This document shows positions 31,331 through 42,989 of a DNA stretch of 64,000 nucleotides, in pieces. The stretch is taken from the NCBI RefSeq assembly GCF_038502225.1, contig NC_091292.1, positions 51,681,992 through 51,745,991 on the forward strand, read 5' to 3'. The position numbers and the translations under genes were made by a program. Under the pieces are notes generated by a model that saw only the letters and a list, made by a program, of their open reading frames with translations, was not told where the DNA came from and ran no database searches. This DNA is from Cherax quadricarinatus (Eukaryota > Arthropoda > Malacostraca > Decapoda > Parastacidae). Each line of letters begins with the position of its first letter. Within the stretch, counting starts at the first letter, position 1.

Positions 31331-32333
31331 TGTGAGGGAAAGTTCAATAGATAAGAGTAGCGAGGGAATATATAGTAACAATAGTTTCATTGCTGGCTAC
31401 TTGTTAAGGTAAGGTAAGTCCAGCTCCCGCTATTCCCGCCTTTTCTCCCCCACCCCTAAAGTGATAATTTGATTGCCGGCTGCTTGTTAACGTAGGGTCA
31501 GTCTAGCTCCCACTATCCCTTCCCCTCCCTCTTCCCCCCCCCCCCGAAAGGTGACGTGTGGGGCTCTGGTCAAACAGTAAATCACTCGACTCACAGCTCC
31601 CAACACTACTGTAAGTACATGCCTGCCTTGTATTCTAGTGGATTTATTGGTTGAAAGCTTCACTTTGGACCAATAATAAACTTAGTCTTTTCAGCCTTGC
31701 TCTAAGTTGACTGTTGTAATAATCACCACGTCTTTTAGGTATTGTACTTATCATGGAGAGTGATTATTTAAGCAGTGGGTAACCTGTCTATCTTTTCAGC
31801 TTGGATGACAGAGGGTCACCTGTCAATCAACAATAAAACTGACGGAGACGGACTAACGTCCTGGAGACGTCCCATATTGGATTTAATTACCTGTGCACCT
31901 GTATGAAATTGCAGGACGTAACCCCACATCATTGCAGCGGTAAAGAACCTGCTTTCCTGTCATCGGGATAGAATACTCACGGCGATACTCCGTGAAGAAC
32001 TAGCCGGTGGTGGTCACCAACACCTGCGACCCCCCCCCCCCCACATCAGCAACGGCTAAGATTTCAACAACACGAAGTGTCACCAACACCAGACACCCCA
32101 ATATATATATATTAGCATTGAGTTCAAATGTTATTTTATTCATTCCATTTTTCGTTTTTCTTTCAAATAGGATATACCTGTCATGTTTTATTGTTTTATG
32201 TTTGCTTTAATAAATAATAAAGTTTTTATCTTTGTTAATTATTATTTCGTTTTCTATTCATTAATTTTCCTGAGGAGGAGCCAGCCTTGGTAATACTGTT
32301 TGAAGTTGTTACAGGGCTGAGTAAGCCTTCACA
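31331..32333 (+). repeat. Right LTR of G1 (1003 bp)
   Basis: It begins TGTGAGGG and ends CCTTCACA. It is closely similar along its length to the solo LTR at 62244-63222. It contains a polyC tract (about 31537-31547), a second C-run (about 32030-32042) and an AATAAAG motif near 32215. Confidence 0.9.
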
Positions 32334-32576
32334 CTATGTACCACATTGGAGTCTGACGCACTGGCGACACGTAAATCTAAATCGTCAAACTGTATTTGGG
32401 GAAGCGGTTACATGGTCAAGGTGAAGCGTCAGAAGTCGCTGATGGCATTCTGGGCAGATAGCAAGTATTGATTTAAATAAAATCAATGTTTTCGTGGGAG
32501 ATCAGGAAGGGAGTTAGTCATCAGAGGAAGTAAAAATCTCTCTCTCTCTGTCTCTCTCTCTCTGTCTCTCTCTCTC

Positions 32577-32606
<30 letters not shown>
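32334..32606. repeat. Spacer with (CT)n microsatellite
   Basis: A CTCTCTGT-type dinucleotide tract spans about 32538-32606, directly before the A-rich 3' end of the I-like LINE. No gene is seen. Confidence 0.7.
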
Positions 32607-32607
<1 letters not shown>

Positions 32608-32939
32608 AAAAAAAAAAGCGCTAAACCACAAGGGCTATACAGCGCTGCAGGGCAGGGAAGGATGTGAGGGTATCGATTAGCAAGTGGGCGAGGGATGATT
32701 AGTATTTTATAGAGTACAGTGGGGCAGTGGATAGTGCAGGGGTAGAAGGTAGCAAGAGATCGAGCTAGAAAAGGCTGAGGGTAGTGCTAATGGTATCATC
32801 ATCAGAGTTTTTGGAGTAAATCAGTTGCTGTCAAAAAGTCAACGAGAGTGTCCGGATTAAAGGAGAGTCCATCAGCAAGAAGGGAAGGTAAAAAAAGAGC
32901 AGCATAGCATAGACAACATTGGAGGTAAATTCTGCATGC

Positions 32940-35900
32940 TCAGTGATAGAATGGGCAGTCCAACAGAATGTGGCTAACAGATACTGGAACCTGACAATTC
33001 TCACAGACAGGAACAGGGCGCCTCTCCCTGATATACCCGTGAGTAAGACAAGTGTGGCCGATGTGAAGACGGGAGAGAGTAGTCTCCCAACCTCGACATT
33101 GATGACAAGAGGAGAGCCAGTAACCTATACTCTGTTTAATAGAACGAAGTTTGTTATAGAGCAGACCAGACCAACGTTGTTGCCAACAGGTGCAAAGGTG
33201 GGTAGCAATTACAGCAAAATAGTCCATGAATGGAACACCTTTATATGAAACTGGGAGGTCATGTACTGCTGACTGCGCAGCAGTGTCTGCCTGTTCATTG
33301 CCCTGTACGTCAACATGACCAGGGACCCAACAAAAAATAACATCTTTGTGTTTGCTAGAGATACGGCATAACCGAAGTTGGATATGAAGAACCAGGGGGT
33401 GAGGTGTATCAAATTTTTGTATAGCCTGTAAAGAACTAAGAGAGAGTGAAACAACCATAAATGCTGACACAAGCAAAGATGCAATACAGATAAGTGTGTC
33501 AAGAATGGCATACAATTCACCATTAAAAATGCTTGCCAAGGATAGTAAATGCCCCCGCACAACACTGTCCAGAAACACTGCTGCGAATCTGACGCCATCA
33601 GAAGACTGAGAACCATCGTTGTACACTGCGATGGCATGAGAATGAGAGTGGAAGTGGTCAAGAAAAAGAGAGGGGAAAGCTACCATAGGCAGTTGGGCTT
33701 TTGTGCTTGGCAGTGAGAAAGAACAGACACGATCAGCTGCAACTTCCCAAGGGGGTAGGGAAAAGTGAGATGCTACATGAACATAGAATGGTGGTAACTG
33801 AAGGGAAGACAAGAGCGAATGTAGGTGAAAAGAAAAGGGACAGAGTAAACAGGGGTGATGAACAAATAATATCTACTAACATCAGTGACTATTCTATATA
33901 TGGAATGATTGCGGAGATCATGAGAGCGAACATAATAGCCAAGGCAATGGGCATCACAGCGATCAGACAAGGATGGAATATTCACTTCTGCATAGAGACT
34001 CAACAGGTGAAGAGCAAAAAGCACCAAGGCATAAACGTAATCCCTGGTGAAGGATGGGATTAAGGCTAGAGAGAGTAGCAGGAGAGGCTGCTGAATAGAT
34101 CTGGTCACCATAATCGAGTTTCGATAAAATTAAGGCTGAATGCAGGCGAAGGAGAGTTCTATGATCAGCTCCCCATGAAAGATGAGCAAGGGTTTTAAGA
34201 AGGTTCGGCCGGCTGTGACAAGTTGCCTTCAGAGAAACCTGACCGTATCACGTTCTGGAATACGTGAGCCATAGAGGTACAGTGGATGATCAGAAATGAC
34301 AGAACGCCTAGTGAAAGTAATTGAGCGAGTACTGGAAAATTTAAACCCATGCATAGTGGCCCAATTGGAAACACGGTTGACCGCATGCTGGAGAGAAACT
34401 GCAATGAGGTGACAGTCAGTGCCTGCGCAAGCTATAGCGAAGTCATCAACATAGAGCGATGACCAAATATTGGATGGAAGAGAGGCCAAATCATTTATAG
34501 CAAGAAGAAAAAGTGTTGTGCTCAGAACATATCCCTGGGGGGCACCTTCAGCTTGGACAAAGTTCGGGGAGAGCATATTATTAACCCGAACACAGAAATG
34601 TCTGTCAGTTAAGAAGTTCTTAAGGAAGGATGGTAGATTGCCTCGGAGGCCTAAGGAGCAGACTTGGGCCAAAATATTATACTTCTAAGTTGTGTCATAT
34701 GCCTTCTCAAAGTCAAAGAATACGGCAATAACTGAGTGGTTATTTGCAAAGGCATTACGAACATAAGTATCCAAGCATAGTAAGGGGTCAATGGTAGAAC
34801 GGCCCTTACGAAAGCCATATTGACTAGTGGAGAGACTGTTGTGTGTCTCTGAATACCACATCAAACGTTGATTTACCAGACGTTCCACCACCTTGCAAAC
34901 TGCATTGGTAAGAGCAATGGGATGATAGTGGAAGGCATCATGTTCCTGGTTTGCTGAAAGGGAGAACAATGGCAGATTTCCACAGCTGGCGAAGAACTTC
35001 TTGTGACCGTCCGAATGTGAATGCTATCAGGCCCAGCTGCAGATGATCGGCAAGCTGTGTGTGTTGCCTCCAGTTCCAGAGGTGTAAAAGGCACATTAAA
35101 AGGTTCTCCTTTGAGAGAAGAAAAGTCTAAGGGCGCTAACTCTCCGGCAGACTTTAAGGAAAGAAACAATGGGCATAGATGGAGCCCCTGAGAAATACAT
35201 ACCAGATGATTACCATTTTCAATAGCAACGTCAAGAGGGTTTGCTATATCAACACTGGCAACCCACAGAACAGGAGCTGGGTCGGGAGAGCATTTACTAC
35301 TCAATTTCCATATTTTTTTTTTTTTCAAACTGCACTCACAGAGGAAGCAGAGGTAATGGTGGAAACAATCTCGCCAGCAAGTGCGTTTAGCTTCATGGAT
35401 GACACGGCGAGCGACCGCTCACTTCTGCTTAAAATCAAGAGGTCTCTCTGTGGTTCTATTGTACCGGTCATTGCCCCACGCAGTGCGTTTCAAACGTACT
35501 GCCCGAGCACAGGCAGGGGACCACCAAGGCACGCACTTCTGAGAATGCCTGCCCAAGGTTTGGGGTATAGAATGAGAAGCTGCAGTTAACATTGAGGTCG
35601 AGAAGAGGTGTAAAAGCCCATCAATGGAGGACGAAGAAGGAACCTCACTAAAAGCAGTCAGTTGCGAGTGAAGGTCCCAATTTGCTCGATCAAATTGCCA
35701 GCATGAGCTACGAAGAGGTGAACATGAAGGAGAAGAAAGAATGATTGAAAAATGATTGCTGTCATGCAAGTCCGGGAGGACAGACCAGGTGATGTCTAGT
35801 GCAGTGGAAGAAGAGCTGACCAAGAGATCGATGCAAGAGAGAGTATGAGTACAAGGATTAAAATGGGTTGGAGTACCCATATTTAAAACATGGAGGGGGT

Positions 35901-36356
35901 GAGAAGCGAGAAAAGCCTTTAACCGAATGCCATGGGAGTCAGAATGAGACCCCCCCCCCCAGAGGAAACGGTTGGCATTAAAATCGCCAACAGAAGTGGT
36001 GGCGGTAAGGACAAAACAAGAAAAGCAACATCTGGGGATAGATAATGCCCGAGAAGGAGACACAAAGAACAGATTGTATACAACTTATTCAAGTGGATAT
36101 GGGCTGCAGTGTAATGCAGTGCAGTATGAACAAATAGCTGACAGTATGGAATATCAGTGCATATAAGAAGGGCACTTTCATTAAAGATTCCATCAGAAAA
36201 AGGATCCAAAGAATACAATGAGTTGGGATAGATAACAGCGGAGTGTAATTTTGGTTCTTGTAAGCAAACACCAATAGAGGAAAACTGGGAGAGCAACATC
36301 TGAAGCTCACCCCAATTACCTCTGAGGCCAAGGATCTTCCACTGTAAATATGCCAT
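32940..36356 (-). pseudogene. I-like LINE ORF2: endonuclease, RT, RNase H, multiple breaks
   Basis: It starts with MAYLQWKILGLRGNWGEL (36356). The endonuclease continues with GVCLQEPKL, GDFNANRFLWGG and CIDLLVSSS (about 36280-35800). The RT has YGFRKGRSTIDP and VFFDFEKAYDTT (about 34860-34690), GAPQGYVLSTTLFLLAIND (about 34550) and SLYVDDFAIA (about 34455) with both catalytic Asp present. RNase H is at about 33620-33280 with AVYNDGSQSSDG, NGELYAI and WVPGHVDVQGNEQADT. The C-terminus ends CENCQVPVSVSHILLDCPFYH at 32940. Frameshifts near 36060, 35400, 34980, 34680 and 34200 inactivate it. Confidence 0.85.
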
Positions 36357-36397
36357 GACTGGTAACGAGAAAGCTAAAGAAATCTACAGATAAAGGT

Positions 36398-36458
36398 ACC
36401 TACAGACTATTATTATTATAATCAAAAAGAAGCGCTAAGCCAAAAAACCTACAGACTA
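36398..36458 (-). mobile_element. Ultra-short LINE-tail insertion (37 bp) with 12-bp target duplications
   Basis: ACCTACAGACTA occurs at 36398-36409 and 36447-36458. Between them is a 37-bp segment that on the minus strand reads TGGCTTAGCGCTTCTTTTTG followed by ATTATAATAATAA. It corresponds to the last bases of the tail of the I-like LINE at 32607-32640 plus a TAA-repeat tail. It sits in the gap between ORF1 and ORF2 of that LINE. Confidence 0.88.
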
Positions 36459-36464
36459 GAGGGG

Positions 36465-38319
36465 TTAGAAAAGTCGACGTTGCGGCAGCAGAAAACGTTC
36501 AAACAGTGTAGGAATGGGATGCTGCAAAGATAGGAGTTGTGCAGATAGAGGAGGGGGAAGATGAGGAACAGGAGGTGGATCAGTGTCCATTGATGGTTTT
36601 GTCTCTTCATTGTATTCTGAGATAGCTTCAAGTATTTCGGAAGACAAAGATGTTGTATGGGAGACAATATTGGAGATGGGAGGAGGAGGCTGAGTAAAGA
36701 TTGGGACAGCAGTGGACTGTACAAAAGTAGGGGGAGGGAAGAAAGGGTAGAGGGAACTGGAGAAGAAATGTGGGAGGGGACAGAAGAGGAAGAGACCTGG
36801 CAGGAGGCAGAAGAGGAAGAAACTTGGGAGGGGACAGGGGAGGCAGGTACAGTACGAGGAGGAGGGTGAACTACCACACTCGTAATAAAGCCATTGAGAG
36901 GTGCAGAACCAGGTACAGAGACTGGAAAGGTAAAATGTGGAGGTAGAAGAAGGGAAGGAGGGGTTAAAGGAGATTTGAGTAATGGGGATTTTTTTTGGAC
37001 TTCTGAGAAGTAGAGGGGTGATGGGGAGGTGGTGTTGTACGAGGTCTTGTCGATACCAGAACTTGTGAGGGAGAACATGAAGAAGCGAGAATGGACTGAG
37101 GTGTTGAGGTAGGGACTTCCGAGTCCAGGACAGCAAAAGAATTAGAGACAGGAGTGACTATGGAAGGGGTAATCACAGAGGAGGTTGCAGAAGGTGGGAC
37201 CCCAGAGGTGGAGGGACGTTCAGAAACACAAGAATAAGAAATACGGGGTAGTCTTCCTTGGAGGCATAGATGAGAAACTGCCATAGCATAGGGGAAACCT
37301 TCTGCCTCTTTGAGGCAACGAATTTCTTGCTCATTTAAGTAAACTTGGCAACAGTAATAGTAAGATGGGTGAGCCTCATGACAATTAAGGCAAGAGGGAC
37401 GTAGACTACAAAATGTATTGGAATGGCCATCGGCACCACAGACTGGGCATTCAGCTACAGACCTGCAATATTTAGCTGGATGACCAAAACGCCAGCAATT
37501 TCTACACTGTTGCAGTGTAGGGATCACCTTTCGAAATTGTAAACAATGTCCGGCTGTATAATCAGAGGATGAGAGTTCATGGCAGTCGAGAGTTAATCGA
37601 GCTACATTACAAGGGTGTCGTCTCCACCCATGGGCAGGGAGGACATAAGTGTCTACTTTGAGGATTGGGAGGTCTTGGAGTTTCAACTGTTCTAGAATGT
37701 CATCGCCACACGTCTAGAAATTCTGTTGGACAAAAAGTATGAGACAGAATGACAGTACCACTACAAGAATTGAGGGATTGTTTTTTGATAGTGACAGGAA
37801 TAGTACTGATACTTGAAAGAAGAGAAAGGTCATGAGCTTGGTTAGCATTCTGGACAGTGATGATGCGTGTACTGCTCTTGAGAGCATGAAATGATACATC
37901 TCTACCAACATGGCATAGGAGCACCTTGCCAATACTGTGGCCAGAAAGATAGGCAGTAGAGAAAGTCGGCCATAAAGTAAAGAATTTAGTCCACTGTGCA
38001 TTCCAAAACTGAGCATGGAAAGGGAGTGCATGATGTGCCGTTCTTTTCTGAGTAGGACGAGAAGGAAATGATTGTCATGGGCATTTAGGAGTGGGACTGG
38101 AGTTGGTCTGACGTGGGACGGGTTGGCGATTCGAAAATTGCCACACCATTACGGGAGAGGCCGAAAGCATAGTCAAAGAAGAGTGGAGGTCAGACGCATC
38201 AAAGGGGGTGATGAAACAGCACTAGCAAGAGGTACAGGGGCATTAGAAATGTCCAAAGAATGGGGTGCAGTATCAAGAAGGGGCCCAGGGGGAGCAGGTT
38301 CATGGACTGGGGACTCCAT
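36465..38319 (-). pseudogene. I-like LINE ORF1 (Gag-like, CCHC knuckles), frameshifted
   Basis: The probable start is the ATG at 38319 (MESPVHEPAPPGPLLDT), with a stop at about 38170, then other frames (38031-37714, 37686-36964, 37136-36465). The knuckle region has CRNCWRFGHPAKYC, CPVCGADGHSNTFC and CLNCHEAHPSYYYC (about 37520-37330). A Pro/Ser-rich C-terminal half ends at 36465. The role is RNA binding for LINE mobilisation. The start is inferred from where coding-like sequence begins; frameshifts leave it inactive. Confidence 0.75.
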
Positions 38320-38960
38320 GGTTAGATCACTTCTTTGTTTTTAGAAAAAAAAAGAAAAAAAGGGGGATGAAACATGGAGGAATAGCTCCTAGGAGGCAAA
38401 AAAAGGGCCGTAAATCCCCCTCTGCGCCCAAGAGGACCTCAGCACCACATGGAACCCGTGCCATACCCTACCTTCATGGCAGTAAACCAGCAATCCAGTA
38501 CAGCAACCACACATCCACCGAGAGGGCGGCCAGACGCCCGCAACAACTCATACCTCCTTTTGTCACCACCCCTTGGAATATGACAGGCAGCCTCCAGAGA
38601 TACACCCATCACCTGAAAGACACCCAAAGCCACCCCCTGGGAGACTGGAGAGGGATCGGGACATCCCCAGGTGATCCAGATTTCACGGCAAACTACACCA
38701 CTGCCAAGGACCTCAACAGAATGGGATGGACCGCGGTACCCTTCCCCCAACCTAGGAACTAGATTGCCTGTAGGAAGAATCCCAAAGGCCAAAAGGAGGA
38801 AGGGAATAGGGGAGGGATGGGGAGAAAGGGAAAAAAAGGGGGAGGAAGGAGACCAAAAAATCTAATTCCTCAGACCAAGAGCCTCTTCACCACGCCAAGG
38901 AGCCCCCCTTGAAGAGTTTCATATAGAAGAGCAGCTGTGAGAATGAATGAAAATAATCCA

Positions 38961-39587
38961 CATTCACCCTAAATCGTGGTTGCATTCAAGGTAACATCAC
39001 TCCATTTTCTCAGGAAACCACCTCCAACCTTACCCGGTGTTAAAACCCAGTATGACAACTCCAGAATTATCTTATGAATGCTTAGTAAAACCGTCTACCT
39101 AAACCAGAACATGGGTGGACCAGAATAAATGCCAAAAGTCTCCTTTATTTGATATTTCTGGAACAACAGCAAATGTCCATCTGTACTTCCGCCTTCAGAA
39201 AACCTGCCAGATGGCAACCCGATGTTTCACAGAAGTGTCAGCCAACATGCCCTGGACCATAAACCACCAGTGGACTATAAACCACCAGTTGCAAACCACT
39301 GGGTTTACAACTGGTGGTTTATGGTCCACAGGAAATCCATGGAGACTGTTTTGGTGGTCCACAGGAATATTGTCAAAGGTCATGCGGGGTGTGCAGGTGC
39401 TGCCTTCCGGCTTACATTCCAGTACCTTTCCCTTACAATAGCTTAGATTGGAAGGCCTCACAATGTGTGTGGCAGCATGGCTGCTGTCATGGTGGTGAGT
39501 GGCTACTGTGTTGTCGCCCAGTGTTGTTGAACAGGTGTGGTGTGGCTTTATTATATATTATTTATTTATTTATTATATATTAGAAAA
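38961..39587. other. Spacer with nested inverted repeat
   Basis: No gene is recognised. At 39271-39291 and 39308-39328, 21-bp arms (20 of 21 complementary) around TGGTGGTTTAT form a hairpin. A second copy of the left arm core lies just upstream at 39253-39270, so alternative foldings exist. It might be a minisatellite-derived or regulatory structure. Confidence 0.55.
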
Positions 39588-40116
39588 CCGAGAAGATGAA
39601 GACATAGACGTTCTGCTAGCAAGTGGCTTCCTCAGCCAGGTAGAGATGAATGGTGCAAGAAGAGTTAGTTTGAAGTAATCAGTCCCTCAGTCTCGAGTCG
39701 ATCTGTTCAATCCATCCGTCTTGAGGAAAATGCAGGATATACCCTCAGAAGTGGCTTATATACTGCAGACAAGTGAGTGAAAGCAGCAGTAGGTGGGGTC
39801 ACCGGTGGAAAATTCTACTAGTGTAAATAGGTCATACCCATAGGTTAGGCAAGTGTTCAAAAATTCCGTATAGGCATGACCTTCTTACACTAATGGGATT
39901 TTCCACTGGTGACTCCGTCTCCTGCTGCTTCAACTCAGCTGTCTGTAGCATATAAACCACTTCTCCGAGCATATGTTGTATTCTTCTCGAGATTTATGGA
40001 CTGAACTCATCGACTCAAGGCTGTAAGACTGATTACCTCAAACTACTCCTTTTCTTCTACCATTCATCTTCGTACCCGATTGACGAAGCCACTTATTGGC
40101 AAAACGTTTCTACAGT
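39588..40116. repeat. Long inverted repeat with PLE-like ends
   Basis: The left arm (about 39588-39835) and right arm (about 39878-40116) are diverged inverted copies along their full length, with a spacer of about 40 bp. Shared blocks include TTTCCACYGGTGACYCC, GCCACTTCT, GACTGATTAC and ACCATTCATCT. Both outer ends carry a stem-loop followed by an (R)AAACGT-like motif as in PLE ends. It looks like a head-to-head pair of terminal repeats without coding sequence. Confidence 0.8.
40079..40112 (+). ncRNA. Degenerate hammerhead-like motif
   Basis: TTGACGA, A, a GCCA-CTTAT-TGGC stem-loop and then AAAACG, where GAAACG is expected. TTGACGA is one base off CUGANGA. The inverted partner near 39602-39640 (CTGAGGA, AGCC, GAACGT) is weaker. 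Confidence 0.4.
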
Positions 40117-41254
40117 AAAGATTCCCAAATGTTGCAAAAGTGTATAATGATACGATTATAGTTTTGTACTCTACAGAGAGTCTAACTCTTGACTTCACTG
40201 TCGATTTCTGAAGAACATATTATTCTCTAGTGTTAGTCACGAATATTAATCACATTTCTATTAATTCATGAAGTAATCGTAACGTCAGAAGAGATTCCAC
40301 CAGCTGACCAGCAAAACAATGCTCTGTAAGTAGGTCTATAAATAACGTTTATAGACCTACCACAATTCTTGTTTCACGAGTTCTCAAGGTTACCATACAA
40401 AATACTTCAGATCACGTGCTCCTCTGACACCATATGGTCCGAATATCCTTATTTTAACCTCCACGATTTTTTTTGATTAGCCTGGTCGTCCATGGACAGA
40501 AAAGAGTTGAAAGCTACTGTCCTAGACGGTCCAATTTCCATCAGGTGAAGTATCAAAAATACCATACCACTAACAGTGTAAGACTCCCTGAACACGGCTT
40601 GGTAGTGATGCCCTTTATTTCGTGTATTAGCTAGAGCTCTCAGAAGGAGAAGGGCTTACTAAATAGGCCAAAGAGAGTGAGGAGATGTGGAGGAAAAGTC
40701 TAGTTCGTTGGATACAAGTTTTTAATAGCATCAAAGAGTCTCCTGTTACCTTGAACGAAAATGCTCAGGAAAACTGTGTTGCTGCTTCTTTAAGTAATGT
40801 GTTGTTAAAGGCAACGCTATGGAACGTATGTTGGTCAAAGTAAAGCACTGTTTAAATCTTACTGATCCATTGTTTAAACAAGGATACCATTTTTCTTGCC
40901 TTTCCAATCAGTTAAATAAAACATTAAATAAGTATTTTTTAACAAGGACTTTAAATTAGGGCCAAAATAAGTTGGGTACTGAACCATGAGCTCACGCGAC
41001 GCGTGGATATCTAGCCATGAGCATCAGGAATGCACAATATAGTATTTAATTTGTGTGCAATTATATATCTAATTCGGAATCTGGACTTTGGTATTTGCAA
41101 ATATGTGGATGAAAGGACGCAAAGGCCTACAGTGAGGACATCTTTACTGGGTACATTTTAAATTTTTTGAATCAGTAATTGATTTTTCATAATAAAATCT
41201 AGGATATATGCGGTGTTTATATTTTTATTCTGTACAGTATAACATGAAATATAT
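40117..41254. other. No gene recognised; one perfect 13-bp hairpin
   Basis: GTAGGTCTATAAA (40330-40342) and TTTATAGACCTAC (40348-40360) are perfect inverted copies around a 5-nt loop. The rest of the stretch shows no recognisable element. Confidence 0.5.
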
Positions 41255-41575
41255 TTTATGGACTACTACTACTACTGCTGCTGCTGCTGCTCCTGCTACT
41301 AATCCTCCTCCACTCCTCTTGCTGCTGCTAGTACTGCTACTGTTACTGCTACAACGACTGCTACTGTTGTCACGAGTATACTATGACTACTACTGCTGCT
41401 ACTGGTTCTACTGAAACTACTACTGCTACAAATAATACTAATACAAATACTACTACTGCTTCTAATATTACTAAGGCTAATACTACTGCAATTACCACTA
41501 CTACAACTTCCACTAATACTAGTACTACGGCTGCTACTACTACTACTACTACTACTTCATTACAACTACTGTAGC
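41255..41575 (+). repeat. Compound trinucleotide microsatellite (ACT/GCT/AAT)
   Basis: Interrupted runs of ACT, GCT, ACA and AAT triplets. The short open frames across it are repeat artefacts. Confidence 0.9.
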
Positions 41576-41889
41576 TTCTATCAAGTGCATTATGTTTTAT
41601 TCAGTATTATGTAAGGTCATATGTATTATGATTAATTCAGTCTCATGTATTATGTTTAGTCTTATGTATAATCTTTTATTCAGACAATTGCATCTTTCAA
41701 TTATTATGATAATTTCAAAATCGTTGTATAATTTTTTGTGTGCAACTTCCTGAAGAATGAATGTATATGCAAAAAAAAAATGAACGAAAATAATTTAAAT
41801 GATCTTATGGAATTGCGCAAAGAAGCAAACTTGTACAGAAATAACATACAGTAAACCTGGTTACAAATTCTTACAAGAAAATGAAAACC

Positions 41890-42800
41890 ACAGCCGTTTT
41901 CCAGCGTGTTAGCAAGGACAGCTCGGGCAGCTTTAATACATTCTTTGAGAATCTTACCATCTTGTTCCCTCTGTACAGTTCAAAGTTGAATGTGAGACCA
42001 ATAATCAGTTCCCATTCCTTGACGTTATCACCACCAGAAAAAAATTCAGTTTATAGAAGCTCACACTGCGAGCTATGTTCATTTATATAGTCACCATTCA
42101 ATGCATATCCAGAAGATCATCATCTCAAGCCTGTTTTTACGTCCTCTCAGAATACGCAGACCATCAGAGTTAGACCTTAGAAAGCAATTCTCCAAATTAG
42201 GATGAACTGACTGGTTTATTAAGCAAGAAAAAAAAGCGAATATGAACTACTACAAAATCTCTGTTCACTAAAAAAAAAAACTAATCCTTCCAAAAAATCT
42301 TAGCTCATGGTATCCTCCCACCAAGGCACATTTAGTCGTCTCAACACCGTGACCAACATCATAACGCTCTATCCTAACAAATTGAGAAATCTCTTTTCCA
42401 AGAAATATTCAGCTTCGTAAGATACACCAAGAGATTACCAGATACCACGAAAGACTGCAACCAAATATACAGTGCAGACCGGCCGAGCGTTATCTACGTG
42501 GATCATCGAAGATCAGAGGGCAATACATTAGGCACAGTATAATTCAGCCATTTTTCAACACGCCAGCAAAAACAATCATAATATTCATTGGGAAGCTGCC
42601 ACCATCAAACAAATCACATTGGAGCTACGAAAGTCTGAAAACAAGGCGTCACTTCACCATTCTCCCTCAAGAAGTACATACCAGCGTCCAACCTAATACA
42701 GAATGTCAACACAGGATCAGGAATCACATAGCACTAAAGAATTTGCTACCCAAATATTTAGATTCACATATCCTGTCTCCTTCCCCACTCCCTACTTATC
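41890..42800 (+). pseudogene. Strongly decayed Penelope-like element
   Basis: Frames give QFPFLDVI (about 42010), a conserved PLE block after the RT active site. Much later come TGRALSTWIIEDQRAI and FQHASKNNHNIHWEAATI (about 42480-42610), matching the GIY-YIG endonuclease tail. Many stops. It is adjacent to another PLE remnant in the same orientation. Confidence 0.62.
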
Positions 42801-42989
42801 AAGTCCCCTCTTGTGCCATTCTCTTGTAAGAGACGAGGTGCAACCTTCCTTACACATACATGCAATAATCACGAACAAGTGATACAAAATGCAAAACTAC
42901 AAGGAGAGTCAAATGATAGCTCTAAGCCTTTCGTGTTACAGTCAACACATCAATAGCTTGTAATGTTGCAAAAATCAGTACTCCCTTAT

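Larger units (their letters stand above)
24617..32333 (+). mobile_element. Gypsy-type LTR retrotransposon G1 with Gmr1-like order (INT before RT), degenerate
   Basis: It comprises a 5'-truncated left LTR (24617-25901), primer-binding site, Gag with zinc knuckle, protease, integrase, RT, RNase H, polypurine tract and a 1003-bp right LTR (31331-32333). Integrase (about 28640-29970) lies upstream of RT (about 30040). Most Ty3/Gypsy elements have the reverse order; INT before RT is described for Gmr1-type Gypsy elements. Stops, frameshifts and a mutated RT active site show it is inactive. Nested insertions are a Tigger in the left LTR and a SINE in gag. No target duplication is found, as expected if the 5' end was lost. 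Confidence 0.85.
32607..38960 (-). mobile_element. I-like LINE with RNase H, nearly full length, inactive
   Basis: On the minus strand it has a 5' UTR (about 38960-38320), ORF1 (38319-36465), a gap of about 110 bp, ORF2 (36356-32940) and a 3' UTR. The element terminates in CTGTATAGCCCTTGTGG, TTTAGCGC and a T-run at 32607-32640. The same tail motif occurs alone at 36410-36446 and 43680-43730. Domain set and order (CCHC Gag, APE, RT, RNase H) match the I group. The 5' boundary is approximate. Confidence 0.82.

Noticed and set aside
24617..32333. Classification of G1 as a Copia element because INT precedes RT
   Set aside because: The integrase has a GPY/F module, and the RT and RNase H motifs are of Gypsy type; only the order resembles Copia.
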